This document shows positions 1 to 9,078 of a DNA stretch of 64,000 nt, in pieces; position 1 is the stretch's first letter, and every line of letters begins with the position of its first letter. The notes beneath the pieces were generated by a model. The model did not search any database. It was not told the origin of the DNA and saw nothing but the letters and a program-made list of their open reading frames with translations. Made by a program: the position numbers and the translations under genes. This stretch comes from JAJEBT01 sp965221485 (GTDB lineage: Bacteria > Pseudomonadota > Alphaproteobacteria > MPNO01 > UBA830): the NCBI GenBank assembly GCA_965221485.1, contig OZ244893.1, positions 186,001 to 250,000 of the forward strand, in the 5' to 3' direction.

Positions 1-1
1 T

Positions 2-127
2 GCACAGTCCGGATCCGGTGACGACGACTCCCGTTCTGTGAGCGCGGTCCTGTCCGCCGGAACCGCGCGCGTGAGCGGGATGCGTCTGGTCGGTCAGATT
101 CGCAGTCAGAACGGACCGCGATCGTGA
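2..127 (+). CDS. 3' end of an upstream gene (partial, unidentified)
   Basis: An open frame runs in from the left edge and stops at a TGA that overlaps the GTG start of the coupling-protein gene by four bases (GTGA). This is the usual sign of translational coupling, and is the main reason to treat it as coding. Only about 41 codons are visible, rich in Ser, Gly, Asp and Arg, ending in QIRSQNGPRS. No domain can be recognised. In conjugation regions the gene before traG is often a relaxase, but that is inference from context only. Confidence 0.45.
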   Translation, partial: AQSGSGDDDSRSVSAVLSAGTARVSGMRLVGQIRSQNGPRS

Positions 128-2052
128 AAAGGGCAGAGCTGTGCGGCGCGCTCGGCCTGCTCCTCACAGGGGGAGGGTGGGCTTGCTGGACTCTGGTACG
201 GACCGAACCGCCCGAACATGCACCGGCCATGGTGCTGACTGCGCTCGGCGGTTCTTTTCTGCTCTGGTTCGTGATCACCCGTCCCGACCAGGCGATCCTG
301 TTGCGGCTTGGTGCCTTCACGGCTGCCGTCCTGGTGTGCGGTTCTGTTGTCTGGCGAGATCTTGTCGAGCCGGGCACATCATGGCTTCGGGCTTTCCCGG
401 ACACGGACCTTCTTCCGGATACGGGGCTTCTTCCGGATACGGGGCCTCTGTTTGTGGCGTCCGCCCCGGGTCTTGTGTTCGTCGGGTGGCAGTTGCTGCG
501 GACAATTCACGCCGGGGTGAGGGCTCTCCTGCCTCACGAGCGCCGCCGCCGTGCGCGCTCCGAACTGTACGGTCGGTCCCGGCTCCTCGAGCGGGGAACG
601 CTGGCCCGGGCAAGCGGTCGCCGCGGCATCATACTGGGCCAGACCGGATCCGGCCGCCGCGCACCCCTTTATGTGCATCCGCTCGAAGGGTCGGCGATGA
701 CCATAGCGCCGCCCCGAAGCGGAAAGGGTGCCACGATCGCACTCAATCTGCTGTCCCCGGGCGGAACAGGGTTTGCGGGTTCCATGGTTGTGATCGATCC
801 CCGCGGCGAATTGTGGTGTGTCGCCTCCCGCCGGCGAAGAGAAATGGGGCGTCGCGTCATTCTTGTCGATCCGTTCGGAGTTGTGGCCGACCATGCCGCG
901 GGATTTCCGGCAGCGCATCTGCCGGTGACCCGGAGTGCCCGATACAACCCGTTCGATTTCATTCGGGGAGATGACAGCGGTGCCGCCCGCGACATCAGCG
1001 TCCTCCTCGATGCATTCCTCACCCCGCCCCTGTCGGACACCCACGGCAGTGCGCGGCATTTCTATGAATCGGCCCGGGCCATCATTGGCGGTTACATTGC
1101 CTGGGTGCGCTTCGGAGAACCTTCGGAAAAGCGCAATCTTGCAAGGTTGCACGAACTGCTCCTGATGCCGGTCCCGGAACAGGACTCGTTCGCAACGAAG
1201 GTGAAGGACTCGCCCCGCCGTGCCGGCGGTCTCGCGCATGCCGCCGTTGAGCGTCAGGCGCGAGCCGGAAAGGAGGAGAGCGGATCAAATTTTTCCACCA
1301 TCGCCAATCAGCTGGCCTTCATGAATTTCCCGGAAATGTCCAGCCATACCGCGCGGTCGGATTTCGATCCGCTGATGATTGCCGATGGAAACACCGACCT
1401 GTTCGTGGTGGTTCCCGATGAGCTGATTGATCACGTAAAGGGATGGCTGCGCCTGTGGGTTGCGCTTCCCTATGCCGTTGCCGGGCGGCGGCCCCTCAAC
1501 CGCAATCTGCTGATCGTGATTGACGAGATGCCGAGGCTCGGTTTCCTGAAGCCTGTGATGGACGGCTATAATCTCGCGGCCGGCAAGGGGGTCAACTTCT
1601 GGTGCTTTGCGCAATCCCTGTCGGCCCTGGAGTCGACCTGGGGAAAGGCGCATCGCAAGACCCTGACCGATCAGGCCGAAGTTCTGCAGATCCTGGGATT
1701 CCCGCGGACTGACACCGCCGGTGCAGAAGATCTGTCCCGGGCCATCGGAATGGCGACCTACAGGGCGCGCTCGGAATCCTTGTCAGGTACGTTGTCGGAA
1801 AACCGTGTCCTGCCATCGACCCTGCAACGCCAGGCGAGCGAATCCCATTCCCTTGTCGGAGGACGTGTCGTTCCGCCAGACAGCCTGATGGCGCTGGGGC
1901 CGGATCGCCAGTTTGTCATATCTGGATCGAAGGCCTTGCCGCGAGACACCCTGTCCCTGTTTCACGCCCGTTACTGGAAACGTACCGATGCGTGCCGGCT
2001 CGCCGACCCCAATCCCCTGGTCCTGCGCAAGCAAGGGGCGTCCCGTCGGTGA
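124..2052 (+). CDS. traG: TraG/VirD4-family type IV coupling protein
   Basis: Inner-membrane ATPase that would hand a relaxase-DNA complex to a type IV secretion channel during conjugation. The 642-residue product has hydrophobic segments in its first 130 residues (for example LCGALGLLLTGGGWACW and LFVASAPGLVFVGWQLL). The Walker A motif PPRSGKGA lies near residues 196-203 and the Walker B motif LLIVIDEMPRLG near 462-473, both typical of VirD4/TraG. Between the membrane segments is a short tandem repeat (LLPDTG) near residues 92-108. The GTG start overlaps the preceding frame, and the next gene starts on its stop codon, so it is part of an operon. No other secretion-channel genes are in the window, so this is either the edge of a conjugative element or a remnant. 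Family assignment is secure; activity is not. Confidence 0.92.
   Translation: MKRAELCGALGLLLTGGGWACWTLVRTEPPEHAPAMVLTALGGSFLLWFVITRPDQAILLRLGAFTAAVLVCGSVVWRDLVEPGTSWLRAFPDTDLLPDTGLLPDTGPLFVASAPGLVFVGWQLLRTIHAGVRALLPHERRRRARSELYGRSRLLERGTLARASGRRGIILGQTGSGRRAPLYVHPLEGSAMTIAPPRSGKGATIALNLLSPGGTGFAGSMVVIDPRGELWCVASRRRREMGRRVILVDPFGVVADHAAGFPAAHLPVTRSARYNPFDFIRGDDSGAARDISVLLDAFLTPPLSDTHGSARHFYESARAIIGGYIAWVRFGEPSEKRNLARLHELLLMPVPEQDSFATKVKDSPRRAGGLAHAAVERQARAGKEESGSNFSTIANQLAFMNFPEMSSHTARSDFDPLMIADGNTDLFVVVPDELIDHVKGWLRLWVALPYAVAGRRPLNRNLLIVIDEMPRLGFLKPVMDGYNLAAGKGVNFWCFAQSLSALESTWGKAHRKTLTDQAEVLQILGFPRTDTAGAEDLSRAIGMATYRARSESLSGTLSENRVLPSTLQRQASESHSLVGGRVVPPDSLMALGPDRQFVISGSKALPRDTLSLFHARYWKRTDACRLADPNPLVLRKQGASRR
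396..451 (+). repeat. short in-frame tandem repeat inside traG
   Basis: An 18-nt unit of the type cttcttccggatacgggg occurs in about two to three imperfect copies, encoding PDTDLLPDTGLLPDTGPL. It lies in the predicted periplasmic stretch between membrane segments. It looks like a slippage-prone in-frame microduplication that does not break the gene. Confidence 0.7.
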
Positions 2053-2750
2053 GCCGGGTTCCGCATTCGGGTCCGGTTACGGCTTTCGGTGAACCAGGGG
2101 CGGCGGATGAGGGCATACCGGTCGAGGACGGGTCCCCTGCGGCACGGTTGCCCGATGTGCCCGGGCCGGAAAGTTCTCCGGACGAGACGCCGGCCGGGCC
2201 TGTGGCCGCAGAGTTGGCCGGAGCTGTCGATTGCCGGCAGATTCTGGAGCAGCTGCCAAATGGACAGGAGACGATTCTCGCGAGCATCCGGGAACTCCTG
2301 AGGACGTTACAGGGCGAGAGCCGGGACATCATCCTGTCAGAGGGTGCGCGCAGCCAACTTGCCCGGGAAATTGCCAAGGAACTCGATCCTGTCGTGCAGA
2401 TGGCCGGCATGGCGAAGGTCCCGGACAGTTCCGATGTGGCGCGAATTGAGGCTGCGGCCATGGAGCTGACGGACATGTTGCGAATCCATAATGCCGATTT
2501 CTGCCGTTGGCGTGACGTTCACGATCGCCGATCGGGCAGGCTCCGGTGGGGCGCATGGATTCTCGTCTGCTCCCTGGGGGCGGTTCTGGCCTTTTCCGTT
2601 ATGTCCGGTTTGCCACAGGGTTTCGTGAGTGAGCGTGAAGACATGGCCGGTCCGGTTCCGGCCTCTGTTCTCACCGCTGTCCGGCAATGTCTGGATGAAG
2701 CCCGGCTGAGACAGGAGACCCTGGATTGCCGGCTCCGGATTGATCCCTGA
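2049..2750 (+). CDS. hypothetical membrane-anchored protein downstream of traG
   Basis: The frame is open from 1992, but the GTG at 2049 overlaps the traG stop as GTGA and is the likely start, giving 233 residues. The first 65 residues are Pro/Gly/Glu-rich and probably disordered. Residues about 70-160 look helical (ILEQLPNGQETILASIREL and following). One hydrophobic segment near 168-190 (WGAWILVCSLGAVLAFSVMS) would anchor it, with a short tail containing two cysteines. No family was recognised. The position suggests a conjugation accessory protein, which is inference from operon structure. Confidence 0.72.
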   Translation: MSRVPHSGPVTAFGEPGAADEGIPVEDGSPAARLPDVPGPESSPDETPAGPVAAELAGAVDCRQILEQLPNGQETILASIRELLRTLQGESRDIILSEGARSQLAREIAKELDPVVQMAGMAKVPDSSDVARIEAAAMELTDMLRIHNADFCRWRDVHDRRSGRLRWGAWILVCSLGAVLAFSVMSGLPQGFVSEREDMAGPVPASVLTAVRQCLDEARLRQETLDCRLRIDP

Positions 2751-3467
2751 TTCCTGTCGGCCTGTCCCGACTGACGCCATTGACACGTGCCTTTGTTCAG
2801 ACGCTGGTGGTCTTTCGATAATCGTCGTTCCGGACCTGCCTTGCCTTCATGACGGGTTGGTGGAGGTCTCAAGGGGATCCGTGTCGAGGTGCGGTCTGAT
2901 ATGGGATACAGGACCGTGGCGGCAATCTTTCGATAACGACGGGGGCTCCATGGGAGCGCTTTCCAAGTTCACGTTCGACGCACACGCGATCCATCCGGCC
3001 GGAAGCCCCGCAAGCGAGGGGTGGGGCAGAAGCGGGCACATGGTTGGCCGGCGCAAGCATGTCGAGACGATGCGTCTGGTGAAACCGGGGATTATCACAT
3101 GGACGGGTCCGTTCAGGTACGCGGCAATCGAGGCGCGACGGTGCAGCGTCGATGTTCCATGGCTGGAGGCAACGAGGCTGAGCGAAATTCTTTCGGGCGG
3201 CTCGTCGACGGCTGGCCAGGCGGATCCAAAATCGCACTCTTTTTGCCTGATAGCCTCGCTTTCTGAAAACCATAGAAAGAACGTCGGTTCAGGACCGATG
3301 GAGACGGCAGGAATGGAAGAATTCTGATGATCATATTCCGATCCCCGGGCTGCGATGAGCCGGGATGGCGGACGGGCGCGCCGACCGGACCCGTACTCGC
3401 AGGTGATCGATGTGAGATCAGGAACTCCGAAGCCTGCTGTGGCTTCGCCCCATCGGGTCTGTCCGGT
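2751..3467. other. 717-bp gap with no supported gene
   Basis: Several frames are open here but none has a recognisable domain, a good ribosome site or plausible composition. A TTGACA hexamer lies near 2781 but has no convincing partner or downstream gene. Nothing else was seen. Confidence 0.5.
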
Positions 3468-5843
3468 TTATCGCCCAGGGACCGCGGCGGCTCTTCCGGC
3501 AAGGCGCCCGGATCCATCTGCCGCATGGCCTTGTGGCGCCGCCGCGCGTTTGAGATCTTCCTGCTCAGCACGTTCGCGCACCGCAAGCCGTTCAGCCTGT
3601 TCCTTGCCGGCGAGATACGGAAGTGGCCATCGTTGGGTCTGATGTCCGTACCAGGCTGCCGCCTGCAAGGTAAAATGAGGATTGACGAGGTGGGGGCGTG
3701 CAAGACAGACAAGATCAGCGCGGCCCGCAGCAAGGATCGTGTTGACCTGATCCGGGGTGGTGATGTTCCCGACCGCCATCGTCGGGATTGCAGCCTCGTT
3801 GCGTATCTGTTCCGAAAAAGGCGTCTGGAACATACGGCCATAGACCGGACGCGCCTCCGGCGTGGTCTGGCCTGCCGAAACATCAACGATATCGCAGCCA
3901 TGGTCCTTCAGCATGCGTGCGATGCGGACCGCATCACGACCGGTGATCCCGCTGCTGCCAACCCAGTCCGTTGCCGAGATTCGAACCGAGAGCGGCCGGT
4001 CCTGCGGCCACACCATGCGCACTGTTTTCAGCACCTCAAGGGGAAAGCGCATCCGATTGGCGAGCGATCCGCCAAAGTCGTCGGTCCTCCGGTTCGACAC
4101 CGGCGTGATGAAGGCTGACAACAGATAGCCGTGGGCGCAGTGCAGTTCGATCATGTCAGCATCGATCTCAAGAGCCCGCAGCGCAGCATCCCTGAACTGT
4201 GTTCTGACTTCCTCCATATCGTCCCGGGACATGGCCCGGGGCGTCGCCATACCGGGCTTGTAGGGATACGGCGATGGGCCGATCACCGGCCAGTTGCCGC
4301 ATTCCAGAGGCTGGTCCATGCCTTCCCAGCCGAGCCGGGTCGATCCCTTGGGACCGCAATGGCCGATCTGGATGGCAAAACGGGCATCACTGTTGCTGCG
4401 GACGTATTGAACAATGCGCTGCCACGCAGCGACATGCTCGTCATTGTAGAGGCCGGCACAGCCGGGGGTGATCCGGCCTTCGGCCGACACGCACGTCATT
4501 TCGCTGATGATCAGACCGGTACCGCCGTGAGCCAGAGCCCCGAAATGCACAAGGTGAAAATCGCCCACCACACCGTCTGTGGCCGAGTACATGTCCATCG
4601 GTGACACCACGACCCGATTGGGGATTGTCATCCTCCTCAGCCGGAACGGCGTAAACATCGGCGGAGGGGGCTTGACCGGATCGACAGAGAAACCGGCCGC
4701 GCGCACCTCCCCGGCAAACCAGCGTTCCATCCGGTCAACGAAGGCGGCGTCCCGAAGCCGCAGATTTTCGTGGGTCACCTGCTTGGACCGCGACAACATC
4801 GAATAGGCCGCCTGGATTGCCGGCATGTTGCGAAAACGCTCCGGATTCTCGGTCCAGGTTACCGAGACGTCACCGGAATGCTGGACTTTTTCGACCTCCT
4901 CCCTCCGGATCGCCTCAAAATCAAGCAACGCGTCGCGCACCGAATCCGCGGCCTGCAAAGAGTCGACCAGGGCAATCGCATCTTCCATTGCAAGCTTCGT
5001 ACCCGAACCGATCGAATAATGGGCCGTGTGCAGCGCATCGCCCAGCAGCACGATGTTGTCGTGGTGCCACCGTTCGTTGCGGATCGTCGGAAAGCGCCTC
5101 CAGACAGAACGGTTGGAGACGAGATCGTGAGGACCAAGATAATCGGACCACAGATCCCGCATGTAGAGGAGGAGCTCGGCTTCCCCCAGAGTCTCGACCT
5201 CCGGGGCAGCGCTCGCCCAGGTCTGTTCCGGCGCCTCGACAATCCAGGTCGCCAGCCGGTCGTTGTACTGATACTCTCCTAGCACCCAGATGCCGTGCCG
5301 GTTCGTCGTGAAATGAAATGTGAACGCATCACAGGGCTTGGTCGATCCCAGCCAGACATAGCGGTTCTTGCGCCACTCCACGGACGGTCGGAACACATCC
5401 CTGAAGCGCTCACGTATTCCCGAATTGGCTCCGTCCGCGCCAACGATCAGATCGGCATCCCTGAACATGGACAGGTCGGTGATTTCCGTCTGGAAGCGCA
5501 GTTCGACGCCGAGCTGTCTTGCTCGATCATGCAGGATCCTGAGAAGTTCAACCCGGCCACAGCCGCAAAAACCGTGGCCGGCGCTGCGCACAACTTCGCC
5601 TTTCCAGCGGAAGTCGATATGATCCCAGTAGGCGAAACTTCGGACGATGGCCTGATAGCTCTCCGGATCACGCGACAGGAAGTTCCCCAGGGTCTCGTCA
5701 GAAAACACGACGCCGAAGCCGAACGTATCGTCTTCCCGGTTTCGCTCGAACACCCGGATCCGGGCCGAGGGCCAGGTTTTTCTGGCCAGGATCGCAAAAT
5801 AAAGCCCGCCCGGTCCACCACCGACAACGACAATATCCATCAT
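3468..5843 (-). CDS. FAD monooxygenase/old-yellow-enzyme fusion (salicylyl-CoA 5-hydroxylase or 2-aminobenzoyl-CoA monooxygenase/reductase type)
   Basis: A 791-residue two-domain flavoprotein. Residues 3-375 are a class A aromatic hydroxylase: dinucleotide-binding VVVGGGPGGLYFAIL at 5-19, DG motif VGADGANSG at 134-142 and the second FAD motif LLGDALHTAH at 266-275. Residues about 396-770 are an old-yellow-enzyme/2,4-dienoyl-CoA-reductase domain beginning FTPFRLRRMTIPNRVVVSPM. This order matches 2-aminobenzoyl-CoA monooxygenase/reductase and the proteins named bifunctional salicylyl-CoA 5-hydroxylase/oxidoreductase. These hydroxylate, and in some cases reduce, an aromatic ring activated as a CoA thioester. 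Which acid is used cannot be read from sequence. A PaaK-like CoA ligase is transcribed divergently about 560 bp away and may supply the thioester. The ATG at 5843 follows a GGAACGGG; a second ATG follows immediately. Confidence 0.88.
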   Translation of the reverse strand: MMDIVVVGGGPGGLYFAILARKTWPSARIRVFERNREDDTFGFGVVFSDETLGNFLSRDPESYQAIVRSFAYWDHIDFRWKGEVVRSAGHGFCGCGRVELLRILHDRARQLGVELRFQTEITDLSMFRDADLIVGADGANSGIRERFRDVFRPSVEWRKNRYVWLGSTKPCDAFTFHFTTNRHGIWVLGEYQYNDRLATWIVEAPEQTWASAAPEVETLGEAELLLYMRDLWSDYLGPHDLVSNRSVWRRFPTIRNERWHHDNIVLLGDALHTAHYSIGSGTKLAMEDAIALVDSLQAADSVRDALLDFEAIRREEVEKVQHSGDVSVTWTENPERFRNMPAIQAAYSMLSRSKQVTHENLRLRDAAFVDRMERWFAGEVRAAGFSVDPVKPPPPMFTPFRLRRMTIPNRVVVSPMDMYSATDGVVGDFHLVHFGALAHGGTGLIISEMTCVSAEGRITPGCAGLYNDEHVAAWQRIVQYVRSNSDARFAIQIGHCGPKGSTRLGWEGMDQPLECGNWPVIGPSPYPYKPGMATPRAMSRDDMEEVRTQFRDAALRALEIDADMIELHCAHGYLLSAFITPVSNRRTDDFGGSLANRMRFPLEVLKTVRMVWPQDRPLSVRISATDWVGSSGITGRDAVRIARMLKDHGCDIVDVSAGQTTPEARPVYGRMFQTPFSEQIRNEAAIPTMAVGNITTPDQVNTILAAGRADLVCLARPHLVNPHFTLQAAAWYGHQTQRWPLPYLAGKEQAERLAVRERAEQEDLKRAAAPQGHAADGSGRLAGRAAAVPGR

Positions 5844-6399
5844 CCCGTTCCGTCCATCCAGTCAACATATTTGCTGTTTGCTTGTTCAGGACCCGCACGT
5901 ACACTTGATCCATGATCGATACCGGAAACGATCAACTGCAGCAGATCCGGAGCGATTCGCCCGCTTTGCGGCTCCGGTTGATGAAGGCTGCCCTCGTGAT
6001 CGGAGCTGGTGCTGGCAGCCGGGTCGAGAAGGACCATGGCCAGAACCTGGTGCGCTTCGCCGTCGGCTTGCAGCTGTGCCGGTCCGGCAATGAATGGATG
6101 GAAGATCCCGTCCCCGCAAACCGGTTGATGGTGGCGAGCGGTACAATCCCGGCGCTCCGCGATCGCAAGACCAGCGAAGGGCTGGTCGGGCGTCGGCCTG
6201 GTGCCCGCTATGGCCGCCCGATCCGAACGTCGGCAGAGGGTCGTCCCCGGTTCGATGACATGCCCCGGAATCACGTTGCCCGGGTCCGCGCCATGCGCGC
6301 CCGCCTCGCGGAAGAGGAAACGGTTATTTCGAGGCAACGCCTGATAAGAATCCGTTGCCCCTGCGAGGAACAGGAAACGCCATAACGGAGAGATGCGCA
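5844..6399. other. divergent intergenic region between two CoA-pathway genes
   Basis: About 556 bp. Frames are open on both strands across it, but neither product resembles a known family and they have poor start regions. It should hold the promoters for both flanking genes, but I could not pick out a convincing promoter or operator. Confidence 0.45.
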
Positions 6400-7698
6400 T
6401 TGGCCGTCCCCTTTGATTTGCCCCGATCCCGATCGCAAATTCGCGCACTCCAGAGCGAGCGCAAAAAATTGGCTTTTGACCGGGCCAAGCTGTCGCCCTG
6501 GTATCGCGACCGACTTCGGGGCGTGAAGCGCGAGTGGCTGGATGAACCTGAGGAATGGTCAAAAATTCCTATTCTTGACAAGGACACGCTCAGGCAATGG
6601 TCGCACGATGAATTCATGCGACAGATCAACGTCGCGAGTCCCGAAGAGATCAGTGAGTACTGGCGCTCGGGAGGCACCACCGGCAAGCCGGTTTTCTATC
6701 CCCGGACATTCGAGGACGTGACCTATGGCCTCTTGTCCTGGGGCCGGTCCTTTCCCTGTATCGGTATCGGTCCGGGCGACCTCTGCCATATTTCGTTTCC
6801 GATCGGGATCCACCCGGCCGGCCAGATCTGGGCGCGCAGCGCCCACAGTTTCGGCGTGGGAATGAGCTGGGTTGGCGCCGGCAATGCGGTTCCGTCCCGG
6901 GCGCAGCTTGAGCTGATCCTGACCCTGAAACCAACCGTACTGATCGCGATGCCCGGATTCGCGCTCCACCTCGCCAACATTGCGGATGCTGAAGGTATTG
7001 ATCTTGCAGCTGCGACGGTGCGCAAGGTCGTGTGCTCGGCGGAGCCGTTGTCCCTGGCCAAGCGGGAAAAACTGGAGCGTATGTGGGGTGCCGAAGTCTA
7101 TGATGTCTTCGGCATGTCGGAAGCCGGGCTGATGGGTGCAGAAAGCGACGCACATGACGGCATCCATATCTGGTCCGACCTGTTTTTCTGCGAAATTGTC
7201 GATCCCGGGACAGGGCAGCCCATACCCCATGGAGAGATCGGAACCTTCTGCGTCACACCGCTTTATACCGGACATGCAACGCCCTTCCTGCGCTGGAATT
7301 CGGGGGACATGGCCAGCCTCATCGAGAGGGGAACGAGCGAGAGTGTCTACGCGGAACTCTTTCCAATGATCCGCCATGCCCATCGGACAGCAGGATTTTT
7401 CAAGATCCGGGGCGTGAATGTCAATCATGCCGAGTTCGAGGATTTCATGTTTGCCCGGCCCGAAATCAGCGATTTTCAGGGTGTCCTCAGCAGTGATCCC
7501 GGCGGTCTCGATGTCCTGAAGCTTCGCATTGAAGTCCGGCGCGGCGGCGATGCCGAAACCATTGTCCGTGTTCTCCGTGAAGACGTGAAGCTGACGTTCG
7601 AGCTGGGTGTCGAGGTCGAGACTCTCGTGGCGGGATCGCTGGCCAGGGCCTTCGAAAACGCGATCAAGGCACCGCGCTTTGTTGATGAACGGAACTGA
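6400..7698 (+). CDS. phenylacetate-CoA ligase-like adenylate-forming enzyme
   Basis: Would activate a carboxylic acid through an acyl-adenylate to a CoA thioester in the cytoplasm. The 432-residue length fits PaaK-type ligases, which are shorter than other acyl-CoA synthetases. Visible motifs are the phosphate-binding loop SGGTTGKPV near residue 90, the adenine-region VFGMSEAGLMG, the LRWNSGDMASLI segment before the hinge, and a C-terminal small domain starting near FKIRGVNVNHAEFEDFM. The frame is open from 6355, but the TTG at 6400 has GGAG nine bases upstream and fits the family start. It is divergent from the aromatic-CoA monooxygenase gene, suggesting a shared pathway. The substrate is unknown. 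Confidence 0.85.
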   Translation: MAVPFDLPRSRSQIRALQSERKKLAFDRAKLSPWYRDRLRGVKREWLDEPEEWSKIPILDKDTLRQWSHDEFMRQINVASPEEISEYWRSGGTTGKPVFYPRTFEDVTYGLLSWGRSFPCIGIGPGDLCHISFPIGIHPAGQIWARSAHSFGVGMSWVGAGNAVPSRAQLELILTLKPTVLIAMPGFALHLANIADAEGIDLAAATVRKVVCSAEPLSLAKREKLERMWGAEVYDVFGMSEAGLMGAESDAHDGIHIWSDLFFCEIVDPGTGQPIPHGEIGTFCVTPLYTGHATPFLRWNSGDMASLIERGTSESVYAELFPMIRHAHRTAGFFKIRGVNVNHAEFEDFMFARPEISDFQGVLSSDPGGLDVLKLRIEVRRGGDAETIVRVLREDVKLTFELGVEVETLVAGSLARAFENAIKAPRFVDERN

Positions 7699-7850
7699 GC
7701 CGTTCTGCACCGGAAAGGAATCCGCCCTCAGGGTTACGTTTGCAGGGGCAGCGGGCATTCCCGTTCGGTGATTCTTCGTTCCGGCTTCTGCTGCGCTATA
7801 GTCGTTGCGAAATCTCCATGTCAAATTTGCGCCAAGGTCTGGGAGCGTCC

Positions 7851-8555
7851 ATGTACGGTCACTTCGGCTCACCTCGATCCGAAAACGCAGGATCCGCTGC
7901 AGCGTCGGTGTCGGGAAGAGGGCGGGGTTCGCCTCGCTTCCTTCGCGCGGCCGCACTCCTCATGGCGTTCGCCTTGGCTCTCGCGGGGTGTGCGACACCC
8001 ACCCCGAAGGCGCAGGGCAATATCTGCAAGGTCTTCTCTCAATATCCCGACTGGTATGACTATGCGCGCGCCTCCGCAGCACGCTGGGGGACACCGGTCC
8101 ATATCCTCATGTCATTCGTACGCCATGAATCCAGTTACCGCAGCCACGCGAGACCACCATACAGATGGTTTCTTGTCATTCCGCTTGGCCGCCCGTCGAG
8201 TGCACGGGGCTATGCCCAGGCCCAGGACCCGGTCTGGCGAGAATACAAGGCGGAACGTGGCCGTTTCTTTCGCAGCCGGTCCGATATGGAGGACGCTCTG
8301 GATTTCGTGGGTTGGTACAATCACAAGACATGGAAGGCGCTGAAAATCCCCAAGACCGATGCCCGCAGGATGTATCTTGCCTATCATGAGGGACGGGGGG
8401 GATATCGTCGTGGTACATGGAAGCGCAAACCTGCAGTTCAGAAGGCAGCAAGCCGCGTAGAGGCAACAGCCAGCGCTTACCGCGCGCAACTGGCCCAATG
8501 CGAAAAGAAGTTTCGCTGCGACTCCTGGTACCAGATCTGGCCCTTCTGCTCGTGA
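7851..8555 (+). CDS. SLT-domain (lytic-transglycosylase-like) lipoprotein
   Basis: Predicted outer-membrane lipoprotein acting on peptidoglycan. The ATG at 7851 has GGGAG five bases upstream and is preferred over an upstream ATG at 7818, which has no ribosome site. The signal peptide has a long n-region, a hydrophobic core LLMAFALALAG and lipobox LAGC with the lipidated Cys near residue 47. The mature part contains FVRHESSYRSHARPPY, where the Glu of HESS sits in the place of the SLT catalytic Glu. It is followed by SSARGYAQAQDPVW, DFVGWYNH and YLAYHEGRGGY, a pattern I recognise from a proteobacterial SLT-lipoprotein group. The product is about 234 residues. The start could also be the GTG at 7908, which would give a more usual signal length. 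Confidence 0.85.
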   Translation: MYGHFGSPRSENAGSAAASVSGRGRGSPRFLRAAALLMAFALALAGCATPTPKAQGNICKVFSQYPDWYDYARASAARWGTPVHILMSFVRHESSYRSHARPPYRWFLVIPLGRPSSARGYAQAQDPVWREYKAERGRFFRSRSDMEDALDFVGWYNHKTWKALKIPKTDARRMYLAYHEGRGGYRRGTWKRKPAVQKAASRVEATASAYRAQLAQCEKKFRCDSWYQIWPFCS

Positions 8556-8572
8556 CCGTCTCTGCCGGTCAC
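8552..8572 (+). terminator. hairpin at the stop codon of the SLT lipoprotein gene
   Basis: GTGACCG at 8552-8558 pairs perfectly with CGGTCAC at 8566-8572. No T-tract follows, so it may be a weak terminator or RNA-stabilising hairpin. Confidence 0.3.
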
Positions 8573-9053
8573 GACGGGGAACCTTGAGGCTGGCGCCCGC
8601 AGCCTGCTACCCGAACCGGTTGCGCCGCCGATCGTATCCCCGATGATACTGAGAGCGACCTGCGCGAACGCCCAACATTGGGAAATCCGCCTGGGCCCCT
8701 CGCGCGTGATTCCGCCCTGAAGCGCTGGCCCGGGCGGCACCGGGCAACCCTGAAATCGGGCCCGCTCGTATCCCGCTGTTGGCCTGGATGGGCCCGGAGC
8801 ATTCCCCAACTCGAGAGCGCGAGAAGACTGCCGCATGAAGATGGCGGGTGTGGTGATCATGTTCCTTCATCGCGCCGGTTCCGGCTCCGAGGGCTGCCGG
8901 GATAGGGGGTAATGGCGGACAACGAACAGGTTCGCGTAGTGACGGCACGACCCTTACCCCATCTTCAGCAGTCTGCGGCGAAAATTGACTGATTTGGGCC
9001 GATTCTGGCCAATGTCAAATCCATAAGTCATTGATTTATATTAATACATAAAA
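8573..9053. other. gap upstream of the insertion sequence
   Basis: About 480 bp without a credible gene. The last 80 bp, near 9020-9060, are markedly AT-richer than the surroundings. This fits an insertion-site preference or promoter DNA, but no specific motif was identified. Confidence 0.4.
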
Positions 9054-9078
9054 TTGAATGTTGGTCTTAGTGCCATAA
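9054..9078 (+). repeat. left imperfect direct repeat flanking the IS
   Basis: TTGAAT at 9054-9059 and TAGTGCCATAA at 9068-9078. The same two blocks recur in the same order to the right of the transposase gene, with two fewer bases between them. Possibly a decayed target-site duplication. Confidence 0.5.

Noticed and set aside
5840..6562. A 240-codon minus-strand frame between the monooxygenase and ligase genes
   Set aside because: It runs into the ligase gene antisense, has no domain, and a competing plus-strand frame is equally open.
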